The position numbers and the translations under genes were made by a program. This document shows, one piece after another, positions 26,187 through 34,270 of a stretch of DNA of 64,000 nucleotides. The stretch spans positions 1-64,000 of the forward strand of contig NZ_NOWF01000012.1 in assembly GCF_002245355.1 (NCBI RefSeq). Direction: 5' to 3'. A model generated the notes under the pieces. That model had not been told where the DNA came from. It made no database searches and was given only the letters and a program-made list of their open reading frames with translations. The stretch comes from Paludifilum halophilum (GTDB taxonomy: Bacteria > Bacillota > Bacilli > Thermoactinomycetales > DSM-45169). Position 1 is the first letter of the stretch; each line of letters begins with the position of its first letter.

Positions 26187-27050
26187 ATGGCAAAGGTACA
26201 GGTGATTACGGACAGTACAGCGGATATCCCGAAGGATCTTGTCGAAAAGCTGGGGATTACCCTCGTACCCCTGAAAGTTCACCTGGAAGGTCAATCCTAT
26301 CTGGACGGGGTTACGATTGAACCGCAGGAGTTTTATCGGAAATTGGCGGAGTCGGAGGAGATGCCGACCACCTCTCAGCCTTCCCCCGTCGATTTCGTTG
26401 AAGCTTACCGGGAAGCGGCGAAGGACGGGGAGACCGATATCATCTCCATTCACCTGTCCTCTTCCTTCAGCGGCACCTATCAGTCCGCCCTGCTGGCCCA
26501 GTCCATGGTGGAAGATGAATTCAAGGTGACTGTGATCGACTCCAAAACCGCTTCTTATGCCATCGGGATGATCGTTGTGGAAGTGGCTAAAGCGGCCCAG
26601 GCGGGCCATTCTTTGGATGAATGCGTCGCTGTCGCCAATCGGATGATTGAGGAAGAACAAGTCTACTTCTTGGTCGATACCTTGGAATATCTGCAAAAGG
26701 GCGGCCGGATCGGGAAAGCTTCCGCGATGGTCGGTTCTCTTCTCAATATTAAGCCGATCCTTTCCATCGACAGGGAGGGTGTTATCTTCCCGATAGACAA
26801 GGTGAGGGGCAAGAATAAGGCCAACACCCGCATTATCGAATTATTAAAGCAAAACACCGTCTCCGACCGATCCTATCGGGCGGGGATCCTGTATACCGAC
26901 AACCGGGAAGAAGCGGAGAAATGGGCGGAGCGCCTGCAGGAAAACATTCCTTCTCTGGAAGAGACCGTGTTCGCTGAGATCGGTCCGGTGATCGGGTCCC
27001 ATGTCGGTCCCGGAACAGTGGCGGTGGTGCTGGCTCCCGTACAGGAATGA
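26187..27050 (+). CDS. DegV family protein, fatty-acid-binding FakB-type subunit
   Basis: A 287-residue protein with ITDSTADIPKDL at the N-terminus, PTTSQPSPVDF, HLSSSFSGTYQSA and the C-terminal GSHVGPGTVAVV, all typical of DegV/FakB. These proteins hold a fatty acid and present it to FakA. It is 14 bases after fakA, so the kinase and a carrier are co-transcribed. Confidence 0.92.
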   Translation: MAKVQVITDSTADIPKDLVEKLGITLVPLKVHLEGQSYLDGVTIEPQEFYRKLAESEEMPTTSQPSPVDFVEAYREAAKDGETDIISIHLSSSFSGTYQSALLAQSMVEDEFKVTVIDSKTASYAIGMIVVEVAKAAQAGHSLDECVAVANRMIEEEQVYFLVDTLEYLQKGGRIGKASAMVGSLLNIKPILSIDREGVIFPIDKVRGKNKANTRIIELLKQNTVSDRSYRAGILYTDNREEAEKWAERLQENIPSLEETVFAEIGPVIGSHVGPGTVAVVLAPVQE

Positions 27051-27090
27051 TTTGAAATCCAGGAGCAGTGTCTGTGAAGGGGGATTGGAT

Positions 27091-27750
27091 GTGAAGTATC
27101 GTTCGGTTTTTGATATCATCGGTCCCGTCATGATCGGCCCCTCCAGTTCGCACACTGCGGGAGCGGCGCGGATCGGACGGGCGGCGCGGTCCCTTTTCGG
27201 TCGAAAACCCTCACGAGTGACGGTCACTTTTTATGGTTCCTTCGCTAAAACTTACCGGGGGCACGGAACGGATATCGCTATCGTGGGAGGCGTTTTAGAC
27301 TTCGATACCCATGATCGGCGGATCGTTCAGTCCTTGGATATCGCCCGGCGGGAGGGCGTAGAGGTTGTTTTTCTCGAATCGGAAGAAATCCCGGACCATC
27401 CGAATACAGCACGAATCCTGCTGGAGGATGAAGCAGGTTCTACCGAAGTGACCGGGATTTCCATCGGTGGTGGGAAAATGGAGATTGTGGAGCTGAACGG
27501 TTTTGAACTGAGGCTTTCCGGCAGTTCACCCGCCTTATTGATTATGCACCACGATCGATATGGAGCGATTGCCAATGTGGCCAAGGTGTTGGCCGAAAAC
27601 CGGATCAACGTGGGTTATATGCAGGTTTCCCGCAAGGAGAAGGGATCGATGGCTCTCATGATCATCGAAACGGACCAGTCGGTCGGGGACGAGATCCAAA
27701 ATGAGATTTCCCGGCTCTCGGAGATTACCGGTGTCACCGTATTGCAGTAG
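27091..27750 (+). CDS. sdaAB: L-serine dehydratase, beta subunit
   Basis: A 219-residue protein. GTG 27091 follows AAGGGGGATTG; the longer frame overlapping the DegV gene is not used. The N-terminal half has IGPVMIGPSSSHTAGAARIG; the C-terminal half is an ACT domain (LIMHHDRYGAIANVAKVLAE). With the alpha subunit it forms the iron-sulfur enzyme that turns serine into pyruvate and ammonia. Confidence 0.95.
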   Translation: MKYRSVFDIIGPVMIGPSSSHTAGAARIGRAARSLFGRKPSRVTVTFYGSFAKTYRGHGTDIAIVGGVLDFDTHDRRIVQSLDIARREGVEVVFLESEEIPDHPNTARILLEDEAGSTEVTGISIGGGKMEIVELNGFELRLSGSSPALLIMHHDRYGAIANVAKVLAENRINVGYMQVSRKEKGSMALMIIETDQSVGDEIQNEISRLSEITGVTVLQ

Positions 27751-27787
27751 CGGAGGTGTCTGTTCCGGGATCAAACAACAGCAAATG

Positions 27788-27835
27788 ATGCCGCCGGTCG
27801 ACGGTTGACACCCTTCGGTTCCGGCGGCATTTTTG
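27788..27835 (+). terminator. Intrinsic terminator between sdaAB and sdaAA
   Basis: ATGCCGCCGG (27788-27797) pairs perfectly with CCGGCGGCAT (27821-27830), followed by TTTT. It separates two subunit genes that would be expected to be co-transcribed. Confidence 0.8.
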
Positions 27836-27878
27836 TGGCGGGTTCCGTCTGCCTGCTGTGATGTCGCCGGTTTTTCTG

Positions 27879-27887
27879 TGTTACAAT
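27879..27887 (+). promoter_or_regulatory. Candidate extended minus-10 promoter of sdaAA
   Basis: TGTTACAAT has the TGn extension plus TACAAT; no good minus-35 lies at 17 bases. It sits between the sdaAB terminator and sdaAA. Confidence 0.35.
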
Positions 27888-27979
27888 GACCCTGGACAGT
27901 ACTGGCAAGCGAAAAACGCTCAGGAAGTGTTAAATAGATCCGCCTTCACAATCAACATCGGGCAAAGGAGTCGGTGGTT

Positions 27980-28867
27980 ATGAACTTTCGAACCGTGGCC
28001 GAACTGGTAGAAGTGGCCGAGTCTGAAAACCTTTCCATTTCCGAAGTCATGATCCGCAAGGAGATGAAGGATTTCAACAAACCCCGGGAAGAAATCATGC
28101 GACAGATGGCTGAAAACCTCGATGTGATGGAAGAAGCCATCCATCGGGGATTAAACGAAGAGGTGGCCTCCCAGAGCGGGTTGTCCGGAGGGGATGCTCA
28201 AAGGATCCGCAAATATATGAAGGAGGCCGATGTTCTTCTTTCCGGCGCGGATGTACTGGACGCAGTCTCCCGGTCGATGGCCGTTTCGGAGATCAACGCC
28301 GCTATGGGAACCATCGTGGCAACACCGACAGCAGGGGCCTGTGGAATTTTGCCCGGATGCGTGTTTACGGCGGCGGACCGGTTGGGCTCCGACCGGGAAA
28401 CGATGGTGCGGGCTCTTTTCGTCAGCGGTGCCATTGGATACTGTGTCGCCAATAACGCTTTTATCTCTGGCGCCGCCGGAGGGTGCCAGGCCGAAGTGGG
28501 TTCGGCGACGGCGATGTCGGCGGCGGCTGTGGTGGAGATGGCAGGGGGAACGCCTTCCATGTCGGCGGAAGCGGTCGCCATTGCTCTGAAGAATATGCTG
28601 GGTCTGGTGTGTGACCCGGTGGCGGGATTGGTGGAAGCTCCCTGTGTTAAGCGGAATGCGATGGGGGGATCCATCGCCATGGTCGCGGCGGATATGGCCA
28701 TGGCCGGGGTAAAAAGCGTCATCCCCACGGATGAGGTGATCGGTGCTATGTTCCGGATCGGTCGGGATATGCCGACCAGTCTCAAGGAGACTGCTCTGGG
28801 GGGATTGGCGGCTACCCCGACCGGCCGCGCCGAGGAACGTCGGATTTTCGGAAAATCCGAGAAGTAA
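27980..28867 (+). CDS. sdaAA: L-serine dehydratase, alpha subunit
   Basis: A 295-residue protein. ATG 27980 is 9 bases past AAAGGAG, better placed than GTG 27974. The cluster cysteines are visible in ATPTAGACGILPGC and GLVCDPVAGLVEAPCVKRNA. It lies one base before recG, so recG is likely co-transcribed. Confidence 0.95.
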   Translation: MNFRTVAELVEVAESENLSISEVMIRKEMKDFNKPREEIMRQMAENLDVMEEAIHRGLNEEVASQSGLSGGDAQRIRKYMKEADVLLSGADVLDAVSRSMAVSEINAAMGTIVATPTAGACGILPGCVFTAADRLGSDRETMVRALFVSGAIGYCVANNAFISGAAGGCQAEVGSATAMSAAAVVEMAGGTPSMSAEAVAIALKNMLGLVCDPVAGLVEAPCVKRNAMGGSIAMVAADMAMAGVKSVIPTDEVIGAMFRIGRDMPTSLKETALGGLAATPTGRAEERRIFGKSEK

Positions 28868-28868
28868 G

Positions 28869-30917
28869 ATGGAGCTTCAAAGACGACCGGTGACGGATAG
28901 CGAAGGGATCGGGGAAAAACGGGCCGAAGATCTGGCCCGGTTGGGTATTCATTCCGTGGCTGATCTGCTGGAATACTTTCCGTATCGGTATGAGGATTAT
29001 CGGATCCAGGATGTCGCTGAAGCGGCCCACGAGGAGAAAGTGACCCTGCGGGGAAAACTGTACGGGGCAGTCAGCGTGCGATGGTACGGCCGGAAAAAAT
29101 CCCGCCTGACCGCCCGGATGGATGTGAACGGGGTTCACATTTCTGTCGTCTGGTTCAACCAAGCTTTTCTGAAAAAAAAGCTGGTGTCCGGGCGCACGAT
29201 CATCGTGTTCGGAAAATGGGATGCCCACCGGCTTCAGGTGACAGCGGACCGTACTTTTATCACCCAGGAGGAACAGCAGAGACATGCGGGGCGGTTGGAG
29301 CCGGTCTATTCGGTAACAGGATCTCTCACCGTATCCGGACTGCGCAACGCGATTTACCGGACCTTTGTCCGGTTCGGACGGGAGATTGAAGAAATATTAC
29401 CCTCGGAGCTTCTGCAACGATATCGGCTGATGGAACGGGCGAAAGCGATGTATTTGCTCCACTTTCCCAGAGGCCGGGAAGAAGGCAGAGAAGCGCGCCG
29501 CCGAATGGTGTATGAGGAGCTCTTCCTCTACGAACTGAAACTGATGCGTCTGCGCCAGATGAAAAAGAAGCAGGTTGAAGGCATCGCCCATTCGTTTGAT
29601 AAGGAGAAGGTGGAGGCTTTTATCGGAGAGCTTCCCTTCTCTCTGACGAAGGCTCAGCGCCGGGTGGTGGATGAAATCCTTGGCGATTTGGCAGCGGAGG
29701 ATCGCATGAATCGGCTGTTGCAGGGAGATGTGGGTTCCGGTAAGACCGTCGTTGCCGCGATCGCTCTTTATGCCAATGTTTTGAGCGGATACCAAGGGGC
29801 GCTGATGGTCCCTACAGAGATCCTGGCTGAACAGCATATTCATTCCCTCAAAGAACTCCTGGAGCCCCGGGGGCTTCAGGTGATGGCCTTGACCGGGAGT
29901 ATGACCGCCCGGGAGCGCCGGGAGGTGCTGGGACAGATCCAGATGGGATTGGCGGATGTCATCGTCGGCACCCACGCCCTGATCCAGGAGACGGTGGTTT
30001 TTCGGAATCTGGGATTGGTGATTACGGATGAACAGCACCGCTTCGGAGTCAAACAGCGTTCGATCCTGCGCCAAAAGGGGCCGGTCCCCGACTCTTTGTC
30101 CATGACAGCTACCCCAATTCCCCGAACGCTGGCGATTACCGCTTTCGGGGATATGGATGTTTCCACCATCGACGAGCTTCCCGCAGGCAGGCGCCCGGTA
30201 GAAACTTACTGGGTGAAACGGGATGTCTGGCCCCGGGTGGTTCAGTTTATCGAAAAGGAATGCAATCGCGGTCGCCAGGCTTATGTGATCTGTCCTCTGA
30301 TCGAAGAATCGGAGAAGATGGATTTACAAAATGCTCAGTCCGTCTTTGAAGAGATCGCTGTCCGGTTAGCACCCCTTCGCGTCGGTTTGCTTCACGGTAA
30401 GATGGCTCCGGCCGAGAAGGATGAAGTAATGAGGCATTTTGCCCGAGGAGAGGTCCAGGTCCTGGTCTCCACGACTGTCGTGGAAGTCGGTGTGAACGTA
30501 CCCAATGCGACTGTGATGGTGATCTATGACGCCGACCGGTTTGGCCTGGCCCAGCTGCATCAGCTCCGGGGACGCGTCGGACGGGGGCGGGAGGCTTCCA
30601 CCTGTGTGTTGGTGGCCGATCCCAAATCGGAAGCGGGAATCGAACGGATGAGGGTGATGACGGAGACGGCGGACGGTTTTGAAATCGCCCGCCGGGATCT
30701 GGAATTGCGAGGACCCGGGGAATTTTTCGGAGTCAAGCAGAGCGGGTTGCCGGAGTTTCGCATCGCTGATCTGGCAGAGGATTTCCGGGTGTTGGAAGTG
30801 GCTCGCGGCGATGCCGCTCGTCTGTTGGAAGACCCTTCATTTTGGGAAGATCCCCGTTTCAAGGGCTTGTGGAGTCATTTGCAGGAGGTTGGAGAGCATT
30901 CGTCCGATTTCGATTAG
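28869..30917 (+). CDS. recG: ATP-dependent DNA helicase RecG
   Basis: A 682-residue helicase that reverses forks and unwinds recombination intermediates. The N-terminal wedge domain precedes Walker A GDVGSGKTVVAA, the DEQH box (VITDEQHRFGVKQR), SMTATPIPRTLA and the C-terminal QLRGRVGRG. ATG 28869 is one base after the sdaAA stop. In Bacillus it is followed by fapR; here 7.5 kb intervene. Confidence 0.97.
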   Translation: MELQRRPVTDSEGIGEKRAEDLARLGIHSVADLLEYFPYRYEDYRIQDVAEAAHEEKVTLRGKLYGAVSVRWYGRKKSRLTARMDVNGVHISVVWFNQAFLKKKLVSGRTIIVFGKWDAHRLQVTADRTFITQEEQQRHAGRLEPVYSVTGSLTVSGLRNAIYRTFVRFGREIEEILPSELLQRYRLMERAKAMYLLHFPRGREEGREARRRMVYEELFLYELKLMRLRQMKKKQVEGIAHSFDKEKVEAFIGELPFSLTKAQRRVVDEILGDLAAEDRMNRLLQGDVGSGKTVVAAIALYANVLSGYQGALMVPTEILAEQHIHSLKELLEPRGLQVMALTGSMTARERREVLGQIQMGLADVIVGTHALIQETVVFRNLGLVITDEQHRFGVKQRSILRQKGPVPDSLSMTATPIPRTLAITAFGDMDVSTIDELPAGRRPVETYWVKRDVWPRVVQFIEKECNRGRQAYVICPLIEESEKMDLQNAQSVFEEIAVRLAPLRVGLLHGKMAPAEKDEVMRHFARGEVQVLVSTTVVEVGVNVPNATVMVIYDADRFGLAQLHQLRGRVGRGREASTCVLVADPKSEAGIERMRVMTETADGFEIARRDLELRGPGEFFGVKQSGLPEFRIADLAEDFRVLEVARGDAARLLEDPSFWEDPRFKGLWSHLQEVGEHSSDFD

Positions 30918-30954
30918 ACAAGTTTTATTTTTGTTTCATTCACATATAATGGGG

Positions 30955-31045
30955 TTGTGATTGGAAAGACCTAGAGGTCGTAAAGGCCTCTAGGTCCGGA
31001 TGGAAACCGATGGATCCCTGCTTTTTAAAAGTAGGGATTTTTTTT
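30955..31045 (+). ncRNA. Candidate small RNA or terminated leader downstream of recG
   Basis: A TATAAT at 30945-30950 is followed by a perfect 10-bp hairpin (GACCTAGAGG 30968-30977 with CCTCTAGGTC 30987-30996) and then a terminator (ATCCCTgCTTTT with AAAAGtAGGGAT at 31014-31038, followed by seven T). That would give an RNA of about 90 bases. The minus-35 is poor and no known RNA family is recognised. Confidence 0.35.
31014..31045 (+). terminator. Intrinsic terminator downstream of recG
   Basis: ATCCCT pairs with AGGGAT and CTTTT with AAAAG, followed by T7. It overlaps the 3' end of the minus-strand small frame. Confidence 0.6.
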
Positions 31046-31147
31046 ACGGGTTTTTCTCTTATACCGATGACCGTAGCGCTGTGAGAGCTGCATCAAAGTC
31101 TCGACCATTCTTACGACCGCAGAGAACAGCAGAATCCACCTCTCCAC
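31025..31147 (-). CDS. Possible small basic protein, unknown
   Basis: A 40-codon frame with a GTG start 6 bases past AAAGGAGGA, the only strong ribosome site in this region. The first half is hydrophobic/amphipathic (MERWILLFSAVVRMVE) and the tail is highly basic (RYKRKTRKKNPYF). No family is recognised. Its 3' end overlaps the plus-strand terminator at 31014-31045. It could be a real small protein or a chance frame. Confidence 0.4.
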   Translation of the reverse strand: MERWILLFSAVVRMVETLMQLSQRYGHRYKRKTRKKNPYF

Positions 31148-31519
31148 GTCCGTTCCTCCTTTCCAGCGTTGTCCGACGGCCGTAGGAACTTCATCAGCCA
31201 ACCGAAGGACTTTGAAGTGTTCCGCATCGTGTCGCGAGGAGGAGGTTTATAATCGACCGGATGATAGTATGTGGAGGTGTGAGTAATGCTTTTATATTGA
31301 TTTTTTGTTTATTATAAAAGTGAGTAGTTGGCCTAATCCTAATATACCAAATAGGTACAATGTTGTAAATACATAGAAATAACTTTTGCGGCTGTAACTT
31401 CCGGATTTTATCTAATAAAAATCTATTCCGTTTTTTCGCGAATGAAACGAAAAATGAATCCCGGAGTTTCTTTTCGGACGGGGATGCATAAGTATAGGAG
31501 AGGAACAGGAGGTGAACCC

Positions 31520-31834
31520 GTGAATTCCAAGACCTTGTTGTATCAGGAAGTCGCACGGGCGATTAATCGCACGTTGGGTCGAAAGGCGGTGACAGTGGAG
31601 CGAATCGTCAGAACTGTGGAGGAGGCGAAGCGGGTTCGAAAAAAAGAGGGGAGCCTGAGTCTGGTTCAATATCTCAATCATCTCACGGAACGTATGTTTT
31701 CACCGCCGGAAGTGGAAAAGTTGAAGCAGTCCCCGCGAAAAAAAGAGCTCTCCAATCGCATGTTGGATTTATTAGTGAAGGAACAGGTTATTACCCCTAG
31801 AGAAGCGGTCATGTTGAAAAAAATGGTCCGTTAG
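31520..31834 (+). CDS. Hypothetical protein, 104 residues
   Basis: GTG 31520 follows a perfect AGGAGGTGA. The protein is charged and helical-looking (LLYQEVARAINRTLGRKAV; KELSNRMLDLLVKEQVITPREAVMLKK), with no membrane segment or signal peptide and an excess of Lys/Arg. I do not recognise the family. The AT-rich stretch upstream suggests its own promoter. A weak hairpin (GGATGC with GCATCC near 31925-31953) follows with a short T-rich tract. Confidence 0.65.
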   Translation: MNSKTLLYQEVARAINRTLGRKAVTVERIVRTVEEAKRVRKKEGSLSLVQYLNHLTERMFSPPEVEKLKQSPRKKELSNRMLDLLVKEQVITPREAVMLKKMVR

Positions 31835-32091
31835 AAGCATTGTGATTTTCGATAATGGAACTCTTTTACCACTCGAACGACTCTTGCGCCGATGTGTTGT
31901 AACGGATGAGTAGCTTCCACCGTGGATGCTGACCTGCTTAATGAAGCATCCTCTTTTCCGGGGTCCGGGGGATTCGAAAAATGGGTGGACGGCGATAGGC
32001 GGTTATCAAAGGCAGAAAGACGGGCTGCCACATAGGATAGGAATTGTACTACTGCATCCCAAGCAGTCCTTGATAGAAGGGAGGACACCCT

Positions 32092-32724
32092 GTGAAGAAC
32101 CGATTTCACCCCTATCGTTCCCGTTCGAGCAAAGGCGGTATCGTGTCGGCCAACCGAAGGGGCTGGCTGCGGGGAAAAGCCGAGGAGGGGGGGCGTGACA
32201 TGCAGAGAAGAGAACAACGCTCAGACATTCCTTCCCATCCCCCCGGCAGTTTTTCCGACCGCATTCCTTCCGCGGAAAACGAGTGGACAGAGGATGCTTA
32301 CCCTCCCCAGGGTTGGCCGGGTTCCAACTTGGAGGAAAAACCTTCGGGAAAGCCAAAGCCGGAAGATTGGGAGAAAGTCAAATATCTGAATCCCGATCCG
32401 TGGCTGGATGAACCGATCCCGGGCTGGGACATTCCATTTCCAGGAGAAGGTTTGGGCCCGGAGTCGGAGTATTCGGGAGATCAACAGCGCTCCCGGCAGG
32501 GCGGCGGCCATTCAGAGCAAGGATGGCGCGGGCGGTTGCCGGATCCCTGGATGGCTCCCCCTTCGCTTCCCGATACTTCCGACCCTCGGCGAAAAGGTTG
32601 GGAAGATCTCTCTCCTCGGACGGATGAGACGGAAGTGGTCCCTTCTCTTCATGTCCGGAACCATCAGAATCGACGGGCGGGTAAAAGGTTTTCTGCTAAA
32701 AGACGTCGGAGAAGAAAATCGTAA
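32092..32724 (+). CDS. Hypothetical low-complexity protein, 210 residues
   Basis: GTG 32092 follows AAGGGAGGA; an internal ATG at 32200 behind GAGGAGGGG is an alternative start (174 residues). The protein is rich in Pro, Gly, Trp, Asp/Glu and Arg, with repeated short Pro-Trp phrases (DPWLDEPIPGWDIPFPG) and a polybasic end (KRRRRRKS). It has no membrane segment. Such composition is seen in spore-coat or other disordered proteins, but that is only a guess. It is followed by its own terminator. Confidence 0.6.
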   Translation: MKNRFHPYRSRSSKGGIVSANRRGWLRGKAEEGGRDMQRREQRSDIPSHPPGSFSDRIPSAENEWTEDAYPPQGWPGSNLEEKPSGKPKPEDWEKVKYLNPDPWLDEPIPGWDIPFPGEGLGPESEYSGDQQRSRQGGGHSEQGWRGRLPDPWMAPPSLPDTSDPRRKGWEDLSPRTDETEVVPSLHVRNHQNRRAGKRFSAKRRRRRKS

Positions 32725-32756
32725 GATCAGCGTCTGTGGGAAGGTTCAACAGCATG

Positions 32757-32798
32757 AAAAAAGGTTTCCGGCACGTGAATGTCGGGACCTTTTTTCTT
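32757..32798 (+). terminator. Intrinsic terminator after the 210-residue gene
   Basis: AAAAAAGGT (32757-32765) pairs with ACCTTTTTT (32787-32795), with an inner CCG/CGG pairing. Confidence 0.7.
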
Positions 32799-32815
32799 TT
32801 GATGTTTATAGACGC

Positions 32816-32844
32816 AAAAAAAAAGGGCTCGCAAGGAGCGAGCC
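32816..32844 (-). terminator. Orphan minus-strand terminator
   Basis: On the minus strand GGCTCGC pairs with GCGAGCC around a 5-base loop and is followed by nine T. The gene it would terminate is not evident. Confidence 0.6.
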
Positions 32845-33083
32845 AATGGTATCCGCGATCGGTTCGCGAATACTGAATGGGAGAGGAGAAACCGGAGGAA
32901 GAGCTTATGGGGAAACGTAAGTCTTCTCCGCGGTTTTGACAGCATCTCCCGACGCCGTCATTCTCTATCTTTACCCTTTTCCTCGGAAATATACATAAAG
33001 GTCTTGTTTTTTTTGTCGATTTTCATGTGTTCCATCTTTGTGGTAGGATAAAAAATGTTCAATCGATGACAGAAGGTGGATCT

Positions 33084-33689
33084 ATGCGGATTATAGCAGG
33101 TACGGCAAAAGGGACCCGGTTGAAGACGGTTTCCGGCCAGATTCGTCCGACGACGGATCGGGTGAAGGAGTCATTGTTCCAGATCATCGGTCCCTATCTG
33201 GATGGAGGCTGGGTTCTCGATCTGTTTGCCGGCTCGGGTTCTTTGGGCTTGGAAGCCTTGAGCCGGGGGGCAGAGCAAGCGATTTTTATCGATCAATCCC
33301 GTTCCAGCGTGGACACGGTTCGAAACAATCTGAACGCCGCCGGCCTGGAAGGGCGGGCAGAGGTGTACCGGCGGGATGCCAAGGCGGCGATCCGGGCACT
33401 GGTTCGACGAAACGTTTCCTTTCGGTATATATTTTTGGATCCCCCTTATCGGGATCCGATCCTTCCCGGGGTGGTTCACCAAATCGCCGAAGGAAACCTC
33501 CTGGAGGAAGGCGGGGTGCTTGTCGCTGAACACGCGGCCCAATTCACCCTGAAAGAATCGTACCGGCAGATATACCGAACCCGAGTCATGCGCTATGGCG
33601 ATACACAAATCGATCTGTACCGCCGGCGGGAAAAACAGGAAGAGGAGGTGGCGGCCGATGAGGGTAGCCGTCTATCCCGGGAGTTTTGA
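33084..33689 (+). CDS. rsmD: 16S rRNA (guanine-966-N2) methyltransferase RsmD
   Basis: A 201-residue SAM methyltransferase (MRIIAGTAKGTRLKTV start; VLDLFAGSGSLGLEALSRGA; the catalytic LDPPY). ATG 33084 follows AGAAGGTGG. It overlaps coaD by 32 bases, the ylbH-ylbI pairing of Bacillus. Confidence 0.96.
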   Translation: MRIIAGTAKGTRLKTVSGQIRPTTDRVKESLFQIIGPYLDGGWVLDLFAGSGSLGLEALSRGAEQAIFIDQSRSSVDTVRNNLNAAGLEGRAEVYRRDAKAAIRALVRRNVSFRYIFLDPPYRDPILPGVVHQIAEGNLLEEGGVLVAEHAAQFTLKESYRQIYRTRVMRYGDTQIDLYRRREKQEEEVAADEGSRLSREF

Positions 33690-34140
33690 CCCGATTACCA
33701 ACGGACATTTGGATATCATCCACCGCGGGGCCCGGGTCTTTGACCGGCTGGTGGTGGCTGTATTGCATAATGCCAGGAAAACGCCTTTGTTTACAGTCGA
33801 AGAAAGAAAGCGGTTCATCCGTCATGTGACCCTGGATATCGGGAACGTGGAAGTGGACAGCTTTGACGGGCTACTGGTCGACTACGTACATAAGGTGAAT
33901 TCCGATGTGATCATTCGCGGTTTACGGGCGATTTCCGATTTTGAATATGAGCTGAAGTTTGCATCGATGATGAGGGAGTTGGATCCGAAGGTGGAGACTC
34001 TCTATATGATGACGAATAATCAATATTCTTTCCTCAGCTCGGGAATTGTCAAAGAAGTGGCCCAACATGGCGGAGAGATCAGCAACCTGGTTCCGCAACC
34101 TGTAAAAGAGGCGTTGGTTGAAAAATATGGGCAAAGCTGA
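33658..34140 (+). CDS. coaD: Phosphopantetheine adenylyltransferase
   Basis: A 160-residue enzyme for the penultimate CoA step. It shows VYPGSFDPITNGHLDII with the T/HxGH motif, RGLRAISDFEYE and YSFLSSGIVKEVA. ATG 33658 follows GAGGAGGTGG inside rsmD. Confidence 0.97.
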   Translation: MRVAVYPGSFDPITNGHLDIIHRGARVFDRLVVAVLHNARKTPLFTVEERKRFIRHVTLDIGNVEVDSFDGLLVDYVHKVNSDVIIRGLRAISDFEYELKFASMMRELDPKVETLYMMTNNQYSFLSSGIVKEVAQHGGEISNLVPQPVKEALVEKYGQS

Positions 34141-34270
34141 CTACCCGATCGTCTCATGGAAATGATTCGACAAGGGGCTGATCGGGATAAGAAGTCCGGC
34201 AATTTTTATAACAATCTAATGGATGGGTAAGAAGATGTATAAAAGGAATATGCTAACATCAGAATGGGAT

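Larger units (their letters stand above)
30918..31519. other. Intergenic region after recG
   Basis: About 600 bases. It holds a possible short RNA unit (30945-31045), a small minus-strand reading frame (31025-31147), and from about 31270 to 31440 a visibly AT-rich stretch with CTTTTATA and TATAAAAG as an inverted repeat near 31290-31320. No larger gene is supported. Confidence 0.6.
32725..33083. other. Intergenic region before rsmD
   Basis: About 360 bases. It has a plus-strand terminator for the upstream gene (32757-32798) and a minus-strand terminator (32816-32844) with no clear gene to its right; only a 22-codon minus frame (32958-33026) with a weak ribosome site lies there. Confidence 0.6.

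Noticed and set aside
31296-31310. Tiny frame behind GGAGGTG in the AT-rich stretch, read as a leader peptide
   Set aside because: Only four codons, no attenuator-like fold follows and the next gene is over 200 bases away.
32408-32920. 170-codon plus frame overlapping the 210-residue gene
   Set aside because: It is out of frame with the better supported gene, starts without a ribosome site and runs through that gene's terminator.
32958-33026. 22-codon minus-strand frame upstream of the orphan terminator
   Set aside because: The ribosome site is weak and no promoter is visible; kept only as context for the terminator.
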